A stretch of 53,264 nucleotides of DNA from Candidatus Avelusimicrobium gallicola. Lineage in GTDB: Bacteria; Elusimicrobiota; Elusimicrobia; Elusimicrobiales; UBA9959. The notes beneath the pieces are model-generated. The model did no database searches and was not told where the DNA came from. It saw only the letters and a program-made list of their open reading frames with translations. Below are positions 1 through 8,957 of the stretch, in pieces. The position numbers were made by a program, and so were the translations under genes. Within the stretch, counting starts at the first letter, position 1. Each line of letters begins with the position of its first letter. The stretch is taken from assembly GCA_020722185.1 (NCBI GenBank), contig DYLH01000008.1, forward strand, positions 8,673-61,936, in the 5' to 3' direction.

Positions 1-36
1 ATCTCTCTATATGATAAAATAGAATAAGAGGTTTAT

Positions 37-1035
37 ATGGAAGAAAAACTTTTTTGGGTTGGTATACTTGTAGGATTGCATCTTTTTTTTAGCGAAGAAT
101 TCAAGAAAAGAAAAAAATTCGAAAACATCTCATTTTCTATTTTATGGCACCGTAGTTTTCTTGCTATTTTTGCTTTTTCATTCGGACTTTTGCTGGCTGT
201 AGTTTTTGACAATAGAAACGGGGAAATAGTCACAGCCCAGCTTTTCACATTAAAGCAGGTGATAGTTGGATTGATAGCAGCAATGATAGGGTGGATATAT
301 GTAGATTTACCTTTTTCAAAAATAAAAAAAGAGAAGACTTCCTCTCAATTACCTGAATACATAAAGAAAGATTTAGAATGGTCCGAAACACTTTTTTCAG
401 CAGTGATAATGGCGTCAATCGTTATGTATATTTTTTTGCAAGCGTTCAAGATTCCAAGCGGATCTATGAGAGTCACTTTCTTGGAAGGTGATCATCTTTT
501 CGTAAATAAGCTTATCTATGGAGTGAGAATCCCTTTGACAGACAAAAAAGTTCTCAAGCTTCGCGATGTAAAGAGAAGAGATATTGTAATCTTTCGCTTC
601 CCAAGTGAAGACCCGGAAGAATTTCAGTGTGGCGGACATCAGTATGGAAAGGATTTTATAAAGAGAGTAATAGGCCTCCCCGGCGACACTGTTGAGATAA
701 AAGATGGTATAGTTTTTATAAATGGGAAAAAGCAAGATGATGAAAATTATGCTCAATTTACCGATTCAATTAGATATCCGGGTGTATGTTCAAAAGTTTC
801 AACGACTACTTTTCAAAACTACTGGGAAAAAAGGGAAAGCGGAAAGCTCTTTTCGGAATACGTAAGAGATAATTTTGGCCCGATTAAAGTTCCAGAGGGT
901 TTTTATTTTGTAATGGGCGACAATAGAGATCGTTCCTGTGATTCCAGATATTGGGGTCCAGTGCCTGAGATAAATATAAAAGGTAAACCTCTTATCATTT
1001 ACTGGCCGCCCAATAGAATAGGCATTCCCAAATAA
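37..1035 (+). CDS. lepB: Signal peptidase I (LepB)
   Basis: Membrane serine protease that removes signal peptides from exported proteins. The 332-aa product has hydrophobic segments near residues 41-57 and 73-90 and a third just before the catalytic core. The Ser/Lys dyad is visible: Ser143 in IPSGSM and Lys209 in FIKRVIGLPGD. The C-terminal box GDNRDRSCDSRYWG is also present. An insert of about 45 residues separates the Lys box from that last box, as in larger Gram-negative LepB proteins. A GAGG ribosome site lies 5 nt before the ATG. It is the first gene of a tight trio: its TAA overlaps the metF start by one base. The many secreted products in this window would be its substrates. Family assignment is secure. 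Confidence 0.95.
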   Translation: MEEKLFWVGILVGLHLFFSEEFKKRKKFENISFSILWHRSFLAIFAFSFGLLLAVVFDNRNGEIVTAQLFTLKQVIVGLIAAMIGWIYVDLPFSKIKKEKTSSQLPEYIKKDLEWSETLFSAVIMASIVMYIFLQAFKIPSGSMRVTFLEGDHLFVNKLIYGVRIPLTDKKVLKLRDVKRRDIVIFRFPSEDPEEFQCGGHQYGKDFIKRVIGLPGDTVEIKDGIVFINGKKQDDENYAQFTDSIRYPGVCSKVSTTTFQNYWEKRESGKLFSEYVRDNFGPIKVPEGFYFVMGDNRDRSCDSRYWGPVPEINIKGKPLIIYWPPNRIGIPK

Positions 1036-1886
1036 TGAAAGTTTCAGATATACTTTCCTTGAAAAAAACTTTGTCTTTTGAATTCTTTCCGCCAAAAGAG
1101 GAAAATCAAACTATAGAATTTGTAGAAAATCTAAAAGGATTGGTAGGGCTGAATCCGGATTTTGTTTCTGTAACAGACACAGGATATTCCACAGCCAAGT
1201 ATAGGCATCTGGCCCTATCAAAGATTTTGAAAGATAAAGTTGGATTTAATGTTATACTTCATCTAACATGCATAAATAATACAAAAGATGAAATAAGAAC
1301 TTTGCTTGACAAGGCCAAAGCCGCAGGGATAGACAATATCTTAGCTTTAAGAGGCGACAAGAATCCCAAATGTGAAATATTGCCCGGAGATTTTTCTTTT
1401 GCTACTGATCTGCTTAAAGAAATAGACCTTTCTCATTTTTGCGTGGGGGTTGCAGGTCATCCAGAAAAACATCCACTTTCTGCTTCCTTCAAAGATGATA
1501 TGAAAATAATTCTTATGAAAAAGGAGCTTGGGGCTTCTTACATAATAACTCAGCTTTTTTATGACAATGATAAATTTTTCTCTTACAGAGAAATGCTTAA
1601 AAAAAATGGAATAGATATTGCGATAGTGGCAGGTCTTATGCCTTTGTCAAGTCCGTCGGCTTTGGAAAAGATAGAAAGCAAAGCAGGCAAAATATCAAAA
1701 CCTCCAGCTTTGCTTAAAATAATAGACAAATATGGCGATAATAAAAAAGATTTTTTCAAAGCTTCCATAGAATTTACTATAAGACAATGCGAAGAGCTCC
1801 AGAAAGGGGGAGTCAGGGCTCTTCATTTTTTTACCTTTAACAAGGCTACTGCTGTAAAAGAAATTGTGAATGGACTTTCATTATGA
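1035..1886 (+). CDS. metF: 5,10-Methylenetetrahydrofolate reductase
   Basis: FAD-dependent reduction of 5,10-methylene-THF to 5-methyl-THF, the methyl donor for methionine synthesis. The 283-aa product has the family length. It opens with the typical SFEFFPPKEE segment and carries the VSVTDTGY, LALRGD and GASYIITQLFYD strand motifs of the TIM barrel. The start overlaps the lepB stop by one base and the stop overlaps the next start as ATGA, so the three genes are probably translationally coupled. No methionine synthase or methionine riboswitch is visible in the window. Confidence 0.95.
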   Translation: MKVSDILSLKKTLSFEFFPPKEENQTIEFVENLKGLVGLNPDFVSVTDTGYSTAKYRHLALSKILKDKVGFNVILHLTCINNTKDEIRTLLDKAKAAGIDNILALRGDKNPKCEILPGDFSFATDLLKEIDLSHFCVGVAGHPEKHPLSASFKDDMKIILMKKELGASYIITQLFYDNDKFFSYREMLKKNGIDIAIVAGLMPLSSPSALEKIESKAGKISKPPALLKIIDKYGDNKKDFFKASIEFTIRQCEELQKGGVRALHFFTFNKATAVKEIVNGLSL

Positions 1887-2518
1887 AAACATACCTTGCC
1901 AAAGATATTGTGTTTTTCTCTAAAAAATTAAAAAAGCTTGGGTTTCTATCTGGTTTTTCGGGAAATCTCAGCGTAAAAATCTCTTCTAATTCTTTTATGA
2001 TAACTCCATCTGGTGTAGATAAGGGAGAATTAAATGAGAGAGATATTATTAAAATCGGCCTTGATGGCTCTCTGCTGAATGGCAGAGGAAAGCCCTCAAG
2101 TGAGTGGAAGATGCACTCATTTATTTACCGCAATCAACCTTTGGCCAAAGCTATTATACACACTCATCCGCCATTTGTATCAGTTCTTTCCTGTACAAAG
2201 ATAAAAGTGATAAAGCCTCTTATGGCTGAATTTTTAATAATGCTTAAGGGCCTACCCAAGACTCCGTATTTTACCCCCGGTTCCAATGAAGTTGATAAAT
2301 CCTTGAAAAAACATTTGAATAAGAGTAGAACGCTAATATTGTCCAATCATGGTTTGGTCGCATATGCATCAAATCTTAAAAATGCTTTTGCCCTGACTGA
2401 AGAAGCTGAGCATTTCGCTAGAATATATTATTTTTCAACCTTAATTAGGCAGATAGATCCAATTAAAAAAGACAAATTGTCTGTATTAAAAAAACTTGCA
2501 GAAAATTTTAATTTTTAA
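1883..2518 (+). CDS. Class II aldolase/adducin family protein (FucA-like)
   Basis: Zn-dependent aldolase or dehydratase acting on a phosphorylated sugar. The family includes L-fuculose-1-phosphate aldolase, 5-deoxyribulose-1-phosphate aldolase and methylthioribulose-1-phosphate dehydratase (MtnB). The 211-aa product shows SGFSGNLSVK, ITPSGVDKGEL, the acidic catalytic region PSSEWKMH, the zinc-binding HTHPP and a later LSNHGLVA histidine. It overlaps metF by 4 bp (ATGA). Pairing with metF would suit methylthioadenosine or 5'-deoxyadenosine salvage, but the substrate cannot be read from sequence. Confidence 0.85.
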   Translation: MKTYLAKDIVFFSKKLKKLGFLSGFSGNLSVKISSNSFMITPSGVDKGELNERDIIKIGLDGSLLNGRGKPSSEWKMHSFIYRNQPLAKAIIHTHPPFVSVLSCTKIKVIKPLMAEFLIMLKGLPKTPYFTPGSNEVDKSLKKHLNKSRTLILSNHGLVAYASNLKNAFALTEEAEHFARIYYFSTLIRQIDPIKKDKLSVLKKLAENFNF

Positions 2519-2524
2519 TTTGCT

Positions 2525-3481
2525 TTACCTAAAAAGATTTTTAACTTCCTGAAGGGTTTCAAGCTTCATAAATTCGCTTCTAAGCCTCGAGGCATTTTTG
2601 AAATTTTTCAGCCACAGACCTATGAGCTTTCTGGAAGAAATAATGCCTTTTCTTTCCCCAAGTTCTTCGCAATTTAATTTTAGAAATTTAAGGAAAAGAT
2701 TTATCCTCTCATCCTCTTTGGACTTTTCATCCACAATATTTTTTAGCCCATTAGAAATCTCTGTGAAAATTAATGGGTTTGACACTGCCCCTCTTCCTAT
2801 TGAAATGGCATCCGCGCCGGTTTTTTCAAACATTAAAGAGGCAGTTTCTCTAGAAACAACACCGCCATTTACTATGAGTGGAATTTTCAATTTTTCTTTT
2901 AGCTTGAGTCCTATATCATAATTAACTGGACCGCTGTGAATTTGAGAAACAGATCTTAAATGTATTTGGAGACAGGAAATACCACATTTTTCTAGATTAG
3001 GTCCTATCTCCAAGGCAGTTTCTTCCTGTGGTTTAAATCCGGTCCTTATTTTAACAGAAACAGGCAATTTGACAGATTTTACTACTGTTTCGGTTATCCT
3101 ATATAGCAAAGAGGGGGTACTCATTAGACCTGCTCCGGCTCCTGTTTTAACTATTTTTTTCATTGGGCAGCTGGCATTTATTTCAATCATATCAGGGCCT
3201 AGCTCTTCTACTACCATTGCTGCCTCTTTCATTATATACTCATCTGAACCAAATATCTGTTCACAGACTGGTCTATCATCTTTGATTTTTGCTATTCTAA
3301 GCGTTTTTATATTTCCTCTAGCCAAACTTTGAGCTGAGACCATTTCTGTAAAAACTAAAGAACAACCGCTTTCAAGGCAGATCTTTCTAAAAGCATAATT
3401 GCTTATTCCAGCCATTGGAGAAAGAAAAACATTGCTATTTAATGAGAGTTTTCCGATTTTCAATTTTTTGATAAAAGACAT
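2525..3481 (-). CDS. dusB: tRNA-dihydrouridine synthase (Dus family)
   Basis: FMN-dependent reduction of uridine to dihydrouridine in tRNA D-loops. The 318-aa product begins its barrel with LSPMAGISNYAFR. It has the catalytic-cysteine loop INASCPMKKIV followed by TGAGAGLM, then SVKIRTGF, and the phosphate-binding end ADAISIGRGA. The family usually reads N-x-G-C-P; here it is N-A-S-C-P, with the cysteine kept. The ATG follows the TAA of the upstream gene with no gap. It faces the aldolase gene tail-to-tail with 6 bp between. The DusB subtype is the best guess. Confidence 0.9.
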   Translation of the reverse strand: MSFIKKLKIGKLSLNSNVFLSPMAGISNYAFRKICLESGCSLVFTEMVSAQSLARGNIKTLRIAKIKDDRPVCEQIFGSDEYIMKEAAMVVEELGPDMIEINASCPMKKIVKTGAGAGLMSTPSLLYRITETVVKSVKLPVSVKIRTGFKPQEETALEIGPNLEKCGISCLQIHLRSVSQIHSGPVNYDIGLKLKEKLKIPLIVNGGVVSRETASLMFEKTGADAISIGRGAVSNPLIFTEISNGLKNIVDEKSKEDERINLFLKFLKLNCEELGERKGIISSRKLIGLWLKNFKNASRLRSEFMKLETLQEVKNLFR

Positions 3482-4186
3482 TTAATTATTCACAAAATAT
3501 TCGCCGTCATGGCCTATGTAAAAATCTTTTTCCTTGCGGTTTCTAACCTTGTATATTTCTTTAGATGGAGCGCCTATTTTTATTAAAATCTGTTCTTGAT
3601 ATTCGCAGGCCTGTTTTTCGGCTGAGAGAAATTCTTCAAAAGTTTTTCCCTCATAAAGAGCTATTTGATCAACTTGATAAGAAGGGCTTTTCTCTCCGGG
3701 GAGTGGAATTTCTTTTTTCTTTTTTTTATTTGCTTTAGCCAAAGTTTCTTTATAAGCGTGCCATGCATTGTGAGCTATAATGCCAGCAATCCAGGTAAGG
3801 CTTGAGTCTGCGTTTCTAGCTGAAACAGATACTACAGGGATGCCTTCATCAAAGTAAAACCCAGTCCTAGACTCTTGCCTTATCTCAAACACATACTTTT
3901 TTATGAAGTAGAATGAATCCTTATCTGAAAGCCATATGAGTTTAAGGGCTTGTTTAACATTTTCCTTGAAGTATCCATCTCCCTTTATCTCTAATGCGGC
4001 TGAATAGCCTTTTGCCATAGTTTGAGGCTTGGAATCTTCTTGTGGGAAAAAAACAGCAGGCTTGTTTATCTCTCTTTTAGAATCAAGTATACTGAATTCA
4101 TTTGAGGTCTTTTTGTACACTACATAAGAAAGCAAAAGCAGGGGGGCAAAAGAAATTATCAGATACTTAATTCGTCCACCCTGCAT
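3482..4186 (-). CDS. Membrane-anchored zincin-like protein with degenerate HExxH
   Basis: I do not recognise a named family. The 234-aa protein has one N-terminal membrane anchor (residues 8-23) and an otherwise extracytoplasmic body. Residues 133-149 read WIAGIIAHNAWHAYKET, which resembles a zinc-protease helix HExxH, but the catalytic Glu is Asn (His139-Asn140-Ala-Trp-His143). A possible third ligand is Glu190 in SAEKQACEYQ. This suggests a gluzincin-like fold that may bind metal but lack normal protease chemistry. It lies between a zinc-ribbon gene (5-nt gap) and the dus gene (0-nt gap), so it is probably cotranscribed. Confidence 0.6.
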   Translation of the reverse strand: MQGGRIKYLIISFAPLLLLSYVVYKKTSNEFSILDSKREINKPAVFFPQEDSKPQTMAKGYSAALEIKGDGYFKENVKQALKLIWLSDKDSFYFIKKYVFEIRQESRTGFYFDEGIPVVSVSARNADSSLTWIAGIIAHNAWHAYKETLAKANKKKKKEIPLPGEKSPSYQVDQIALYEGKTFEEFLSAEKQACEYQEQILIKIGAPSKEIYKVRNRKEKDFYIGHDGEYFVNN

Positions 4187-4191
4187 TTTAT

Positions 4192-4596
4192 TTACTTATC
4201 AAAAGACTTCAGATATGATGAGTAAAAAGCTTCTATTTCCTTATCTGGATTTTCAAATTCAAGTATATGTTTTTTACATCCTCTTCTCGAACAAATTTGA
4301 ACCTGTCCACCCTCTTTTAAGTCAAAGGCAACCATCTGGGCATTGCAGACATCGCATTTCCTTGTGCTTTTAAGATCACCTCCGCAATGTGGACAGCGAA
4401 ATCCGGCTATTTTGCCAATAGGCACATTTATTTCAGTTTCTACATCATAGCTACCATACACAGAGCTTAGATAAAGTGGGGAATTCTTGCCGGCATAAGT
4501 CAGTTTAACCATGATGGCTTTTTGGCCATTAATCTTTTTGCTTTTGTCCATTAAAGATTTTCCGCAGTGAGGACATTTGAGTGAAATGTTTATCAT
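4192..4596 (-). CDS. Zinc-ribbon protein
   Basis: Small cytoplasmic protein of 134 aa with no signal peptide and several paired cysteines. CPHCGKSL is at residues 8-15, CPHCGGDL near residue 68, CDVC near residue 80 and CSRRGC near residue 102. The CPHCG knuckles are typical of structural zinc ribbons in RNA-polymerase-associated or zinc-binding helper proteins. It appears to be the first gene of a three-gene minus-strand unit with the zincin-like protein and dus. A GGAGAG site precedes the ATG. The function is unknown. Confidence 0.7.
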   Translation of the reverse strand: MINISLKCPHCGKSLMDKSKKINGQKAIMVKLTYAGKNSPLYLSSVYGSYDVETEINVPIGKIAGFRCPHCGGDLKSTRKCDVCNAQMVAFDLKEGGQVQICSRRGCKKHILEFENPDKEIEAFYSSYLKSFDK

Positions 4597-4680
4597 ATTC
4601 TCTCCATAAAAAAGTATTCATAAATATAATAGCAAAAAACTGGCAAATAAAAACTATTCTTCACATTTTACAATTCTGCT

Positions 4681-6627
4681 TTATTCATAACGCAAGGCTT
4701 CTATAGGAGAAAGCTCTGAGGCTTTTTTTGCCGGCCATAAACCAAAAACTATTCCAACTATTGCTGAAAATCCAAAAGACATTGCTATGGCTGTGATAGG
4801 AACATAAATTGCCCATTTTGCCAGTTTTGTTATAAGATATGCAGAGCCAATGCCAAGTCCTATGCCTATTAATCCGCCTGTTATTGAAATTATCACAGCC
4901 TCTATCAAAAATTGAAGCATTATGGCTCTTTTAGTGGCGCCTATTGCTTTCCTCAGCCCTATCTCTTTCGTTCTTTCAGTAACGCTTACAAGCATTATAT
5001 TCATTATTCCTATTCCGCCAACTACAAGCGATATTCCAGCTATTATGCCAAGGAGTATACTGAAAGTTTTGGCAGTCTGAGAAAACATTTCTTTTATATC
5101 AGACATATTCATAACGCTTACAGGATTTTCTTTGTTCTCCCCAGTTCCCATTTCCTTTCTCATAAATGAAATTATGCCCTTTATTGCCACATCGACATTT
5201 TGTGGCTCATCTACTTCTACCCACAGTAAATCTATGTATTCTTTGCCAAAAAGAGACTTCATTGCTGTATTGAGAGGCACTATCACTACATCGTCTTGAT
5301 CCCTCATCCCAGCCGCGCCTTTAGCTGGCAAAACTCCTATTACCTTAAAATTTTTTCTATTTATCTTTATTATTTTCCCGACAGGATCCTGATTTCCAAA
5401 AAGATTATTGACTACAGTTTGTCCAAGTACGGCAACTTTTTCCATTTTGGAATTTTCGTATTCAGAAAAAAACCTGCCATAATAGGGGATAGCATTTCTC
5501 ATGTATGGATATGAGGGAAGAGCTCCGAGAACGCTTGTTCTTGCATTGTTCTGTCCATACACCACTTGTCGACTTCCCTGCACATTGCAATCTACATTTT
5601 TTATATATGAAAATTTAGATTTGAGCAAAGAAGCATAGGACTGCTTGATCCTGCTAACTTCGCCGCGTCCCATAGATATTCCACCTTGAGCAATATTGCC
5701 GGGTATTACCAGAAGAAGATTTGCCCCTAGAGAAGATAGACTGTCTTGTATGGCTTTTTGGGCGCCATATCCTATGGCAAGCATTGCTATAAGCGATCCA
5801 ACTCCTATTATTATTCCAAGCATAGTAAGGAAAGATCTTACCTTATTTGAAAAAATAGACTTAATAGAAGCGTTGACATTTTCGTATATTTCAAGGATAT
5901 TTAAAAAAGCTGATTTTATGGATATTTTATGTTTTTTTTCTTCAGTAATAGAAAGATCTTTTTTTCTTATGTCCTCAAAAATGACACCGTCCTTTATTTT
6001 TATTATCCTGTCAGCCCACTGAGCTATATCCGGCTCATGGGTTACAACTATTACCGTTATGCCTTTTTCATTTAATTTTTTAAAAAGACTCATTATATCA
6101 TTTGATTGGTCGCTGGCGAGATTCCCTGTCGGCTCGTCTGCAAAAATAATAGATGGACTGTTTACAAGAGCTCTTGCTATGGCAACCCTTTGCTGCTGCC
6201 CGCCAGAAAGCTGATTAGGCTTGTGGTACATCCTATTTTCAAGGCCTACCTCCTTGAGCAATTTCATCGCCTTTTGATGATTGTTCTTTTCATAAAGATA
6301 AATTTGGGGCAAGGCTACATTTTCAAGAGCGCTCATCCTGCTGAGTAAATTAAACTGCTGGAAAACAAAACCTATTATTTTAGCCCTGAGATAAGCTGTT
6401 TCCTGATCTGAGAGGTTGGAAACTTCTCGACCAAATATTTTATAACTGCCAGAGCTTGGTTTATCTAATAACCCCAATATGTGCATCAAGGTAGATTTGC
6501 CACTGCCAGAAGGGCCCATTATGGAAACAAATTCTCCCTGTTTTATTTCAAGTGAAATACCTTTTAGAACTTCAAGTTCTTCATCGCCCATGCGGTAAAT
6601 CTTTTTTATATTTTTTATCTCTATCAT
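4681..6627 (-). CDS. macB: MacB-type ABC exporter (ATPase fused to permease)
   Basis: Inner-membrane mechanotransmission ABC transporter that works with a periplasmic adaptor and TolC. The 648-aa product has the full MacB layout. An ATPase domain (about 1-225) carries Walker A GPSGSGKST, signature LSGGQQQR and Walker B IIFADEPTGNL. It is followed by a transmembrane helix near residue 275, a MacB-type periplasmic core domain, and three C-terminal FtsX-type helices ending in GLWPAKKASELSPIEALRYE. The start overlaps the macA stop by 4 bp (ATGA). Substrates in this family include peptides, siderophores, lipoproteins and drugs; none is indicated here. Confidence 0.93.
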   Translation of the reverse strand: MIEIKNIKKIYRMGDEELEVLKGISLEIKQGEFVSIMGPSGSGKSTLMHILGLLDKPSSGSYKIFGREVSNLSDQETAYLRAKIIGFVFQQFNLLSRMSALENVALPQIYLYEKNNHQKAMKLLKEVGLENRMYHKPNQLSGGQQQRVAIARALVNSPSIIFADEPTGNLASDQSNDIMSLFKKLNEKGITVIVVTHEPDIAQWADRIIKIKDGVIFEDIRKKDLSITEEKKHKISIKSAFLNILEIYENVNASIKSIFSNKVRSFLTMLGIIIGVGSLIAMLAIGYGAQKAIQDSLSSLGANLLLVIPGNIAQGGISMGRGEVSRIKQSYASLLKSKFSYIKNVDCNVQGSRQVVYGQNNARTSVLGALPSYPYMRNAIPYYGRFFSEYENSKMEKVAVLGQTVVNNLFGNQDPVGKIIKINRKNFKVIGVLPAKGAAGMRDQDDVVIVPLNTAMKSLFGKEYIDLLWVEVDEPQNVDVAIKGIISFMRKEMGTGENKENPVSVMNMSDIKEMFSQTAKTFSILLGIIAGISLVVGGIGIMNIMLVSVTERTKEIGLRKAIGATKRAIMLQFLIEAVIISITGGLIGIGLGIGSAYLITKLAKWAIYVPITAIAMSFGFSAIVGIVFGLWPAKKASELSPIEALRYE

Positions 6628-7607
6628 CTTATTTTTCTCAATGCTTTCTTTGTCTGTCCGACAGGCCTTTTTGGCATAAACGGAGAAGTTGAGATTTCTC
6701 CTTTGATTTGAGGCTTGTAATCCTTCACTTCAAAAAAAATTTTTTCGCCATCCTCAAGACCATATTTCACTTCAGTTTTTCCTTCATTTTCCATGCCTAT
6801 TTTTATCTCTTTCTCCAAAGGTTGGCCTTTCTTGTCAAAACCTGTTATGGCGTATGTCTTTCCGTCTTTTGAATAAACCACCGCCGAAGATGGAATTAGA
6901 AGAGCCTTCCTTCCATTTGAGACCATTATCTTTATATTGGCAGTCATTTGAGACTTAAAGAAAGGTGGGATGTTTTCCATTTTCATTTTCACTTTGTATA
7001 TTATCACGTTGCTGCTATTGTGTCCTTCGTCAAGTATCTGAAACACGCGACCTTTGACAGTTATATCCGGGTAGGCATCAAGTGTGACAAAAGCCAATTG
7101 TCCAACTTTAATTTTGCCTATATCAGATTCGTCTATACTTGCCACTGTTATCAGTACATCAGACATTGCAAAAAGTACTGTAGAGGCGCCAACAGTTTGT
7201 CCTTCAACTATATTTCTAAGTATAACGCGTCCATCTATTGGAGCTATTATCCTTATAGGTTTATATGTGTCTTGCCATTCTTTATATTCTTTATCTCCCA
7301 TAGCTCTGGCTGAATCAAGTATGGCCACCCTGTCTTGAGAGCTCATCAAAGCAAGAGTGTCTCCCGCTTTTACATTTGTTCCCTCCTCTATAAAGATTTT
7401 CTCTATCCTGCCTGAGGATGGCGGAAGGATTTCAACTCTGTTGAGGGGCTGTATTTGTCCCGTGGTTTCCACAAATTCTTTGATAAATCCAAAGGAAGCC
7501 TGAGTTTCCTCATATTTTTTTAGGTCGTCTTTTTTAGGCCTTGAAAAAAAATAAATACCTGCTGATATAAGAGCGGCAATAATGGCGAATACTATTATTT
7601 TCTTCAT
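6624..7607 (-). CDS. macA: Periplasmic adaptor of MacAB exporter (HlyD/MacA family)
   Basis: Membrane-fusion protein linking MacB to TolC. It has an N-terminal anchor (residues 4-22), a lipoyl half-motif (RIEKIFIEEGTNVKAGDTLA), a second half-motif (IRIIAPIDGRVILR) and beta-barrel and membrane-proximal regions up to residue 327. The segment between the lipoyl halves is only about 25 residues, much shorter than the long alpha-hairpin of E. coli MacA. The tip that docks to TolC is therefore reduced. The C-terminal tail after residue 300 is basic. The gene lies 10 nt after tolC and overlaps macB by 4 bp. Confidence 0.88.
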   Translation of the reverse strand: MKKIIVFAIIAALISAGIYFFSRPKKDDLKKYEETQASFGFIKEFVETTGQIQPLNRVEILPPSSGRIEKIFIEEGTNVKAGDTLALMSSQDRVAILDSARAMGDKEYKEWQDTYKPIRIIAPIDGRVILRNIVEGQTVGASTVLFAMSDVLITVASIDESDIGKIKVGQLAFVTLDAYPDITVKGRVFQILDEGHNSSNVIIYKVKMKMENIPPFFKSQMTANIKIMVSNGRKALLIPSSAVVYSKDGKTYAITGFDKKGQPLEKEIKIGMENEGKTEVKYGLEDGEKIFFEVKDYKPQIKGEISTSPFMPKRPVGQTKKALRKIR

Positions 7608-7617
7608 ATCTTACACC

Positions 7618-8862
7618 TCAAATAGAATCTTCTCCCATCAATCTCTCAAGCGCCACTTTTTTTAAGTGCGCGTTTTTTATGTAGTTTAAGTAATTCAGTT
7701 TGGAATCTATCATATTCTGCTCAAGGTTTTCCAGATCTATAAAACTCATTCTCCCTGCCATATACTGTATTTGCCCCTCTTTATACCTCTCTTCATTTGC
7801 TTCTTTGAGCAAGGCATATGTTCTGGCAATGTCTAGAGAACTCTCATAATCCCTATTTGAACTTTTTAATTCTTTTTCATAGCTTAGCAAAGCCGCTTTA
7901 AGTTTTTCTTCTGCTGATTTTAGCGAATTTTTCAAAGCAGAAGTGTTTGAATAGTAATACAGTGGTCCGTTTGAAAAAATGGGAAGGGATAAAGACAAGC
8001 CCAAAGACCATGACTTTGAGTTTGGAAATTCAGTTGCTCCAGAATATCCCCATGAGCCAGAAGCTTTAAGAGAAGGCATAGCGTCGTAGAGGCTGTAAGA
8101 AAGCTTTTCTCTGGCAGATTGTATGTTCTTCTCATACAATTTCAGATCGGGATAGGATGAAATGGAGGATAAAAGCTGATTTTCACTGTAAGATATTGAA
8201 GAGAGATTAAGTGAATAAGTTGCCTTCAATCTTTCTTTTGCTTGAATACCAATAACTCTTAAAAGTTCATCAGAATAATTTTCAAGATCTCTTATAGCTT
8301 TCCTGAGATTCACAGCCGACATTTCAGCCTGGGCGCTGGAATAAAGCATATTGCCTTTTGATTCCCTTCCACTTTCATATTTAAGTTTTATAAGTTTTGC
8401 ATTTTCCTGTCTTATTTCAAGTATTCTCTTGTTTACCTCTACAGTTTCTTGCGCAAAATAGAGGTTTATATAGGCTGTTATGAGATCTTTCCTTAGATCA
8501 CAGAGAGCGGTCCTATAATTTATCTCAGCTGACTCAAAAGAATATTTTGACTGCTTTATCGAGGAAAGTGTTTTTAGGTTTATTATGTCTTGTTCTGCGG
8601 AAACAGAGGCTGAGAATCTATTTGACACAGCTGAGCCCTGAGAGCCGCTTCGTGAGAAAGAGTGCGAAAGAGAAATTTGAGGAAGATAGGAATTGAGAGC
8701 TGAAAGATATGAATACTCATATTGATTCTTTTCATATTCTCTGGCTTTTATAGTCTGATTATTCTTTAGAGCTAGAGCCCAGACTTCTTTGAGCGTGATG
8801 CTTTTTTCTTGTGAGAAAGAAAAAGTAGAAAACAAAATCAGGAAAAATAAAATCAGCTTCAT
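7618..8862 (-). CDS. tolC: TolC-family outer-membrane channel (MacAB operon)
   Basis: Outer-membrane efflux channel, 414 aa, with a signal peptide (residues 1-17, ending FSFS-Q). It shows the duplicated TolC repeat: a first half near residues 20-200 and a second half starting near residue 230. Each contains long amphipathic helices and the typical LKEVWALALKNN opening. It is the first gene of the tolC-macA-macB unit. An AGAG site precedes the ATG. A consensus promoter about 60-70 nt upstream should drive the whole operon. Confidence 0.88.
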   Translation of the reverse strand: MKLILFFLILFSTFSFSQEKSITLKEVWALALKNNQTIKAREYEKNQYEYSYLSALNSYLPQISLSHSFSRSGSQGSAVSNRFSASVSAEQDIINLKTLSSIKQSKYSFESAEINYRTALCDLRKDLITAYINLYFAQETVEVNKRILEIRQENAKLIKLKYESGRESKGNMLYSSAQAEMSAVNLRKAIRDLENYSDELLRVIGIQAKERLKATYSLNLSSISYSENQLLSSISSYPDLKLYEKNIQSAREKLSYSLYDAMPSLKASGSWGYSGATEFPNSKSWSLGLSLSLPIFSNGPLYYYSNTSALKNSLKSAEEKLKAALLSYEKELKSSNRDYESSLDIARTYALLKEANEERYKEGQIQYMAGRMSFIDLENLEQNMIDSKLNYLNYIKNAHLKKVALERLMGEDSI

Positions 8863-8908
8863 ATCTCTAGTATAACGAAATAAATCCTTATTTTATTGCA
8901 AACATCTC

Positions 8909-8927
8909 CTTACCTACCGGTAAGTAA
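8909..8927. promoter_or_regulatory. Palindromic operator over the macAB-tolC start site
   Basis: The inverted repeat CTTACC-tacc-GGTAAG (8909-8924) contains the perfect core ACCGGT (8916-8921). It directly overlaps the predicted transcription start downstream of the consensus -10. Palindromes of this size and placement are typical operators of TetR/AcrR-type efflux repressors. No TetR-family gene is visible in this window, so the regulator would be encoded elsewhere. Confidence 0.55.
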
Positions 8928-8957
8928 ATTATACAAAGTAATAAAAAAGTTTGTCAA
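8928..8957 (-). promoter_or_regulatory. Consensus sigma70 promoter of tolC-macA-macB
   Basis: Read on the minus strand, TTGACA (8957-8952) and TATAAT (8933-8928) are both perfect matches to the housekeeping consensus. They are separated by 18 nt. Transcription should start near 8921, giving a leader of about 60 nt before the tolC ATG at 8862. Such a perfect promoter would be strong unless repressed, which fits the palindrome overlapping its predicted start. Confidence 0.8.
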
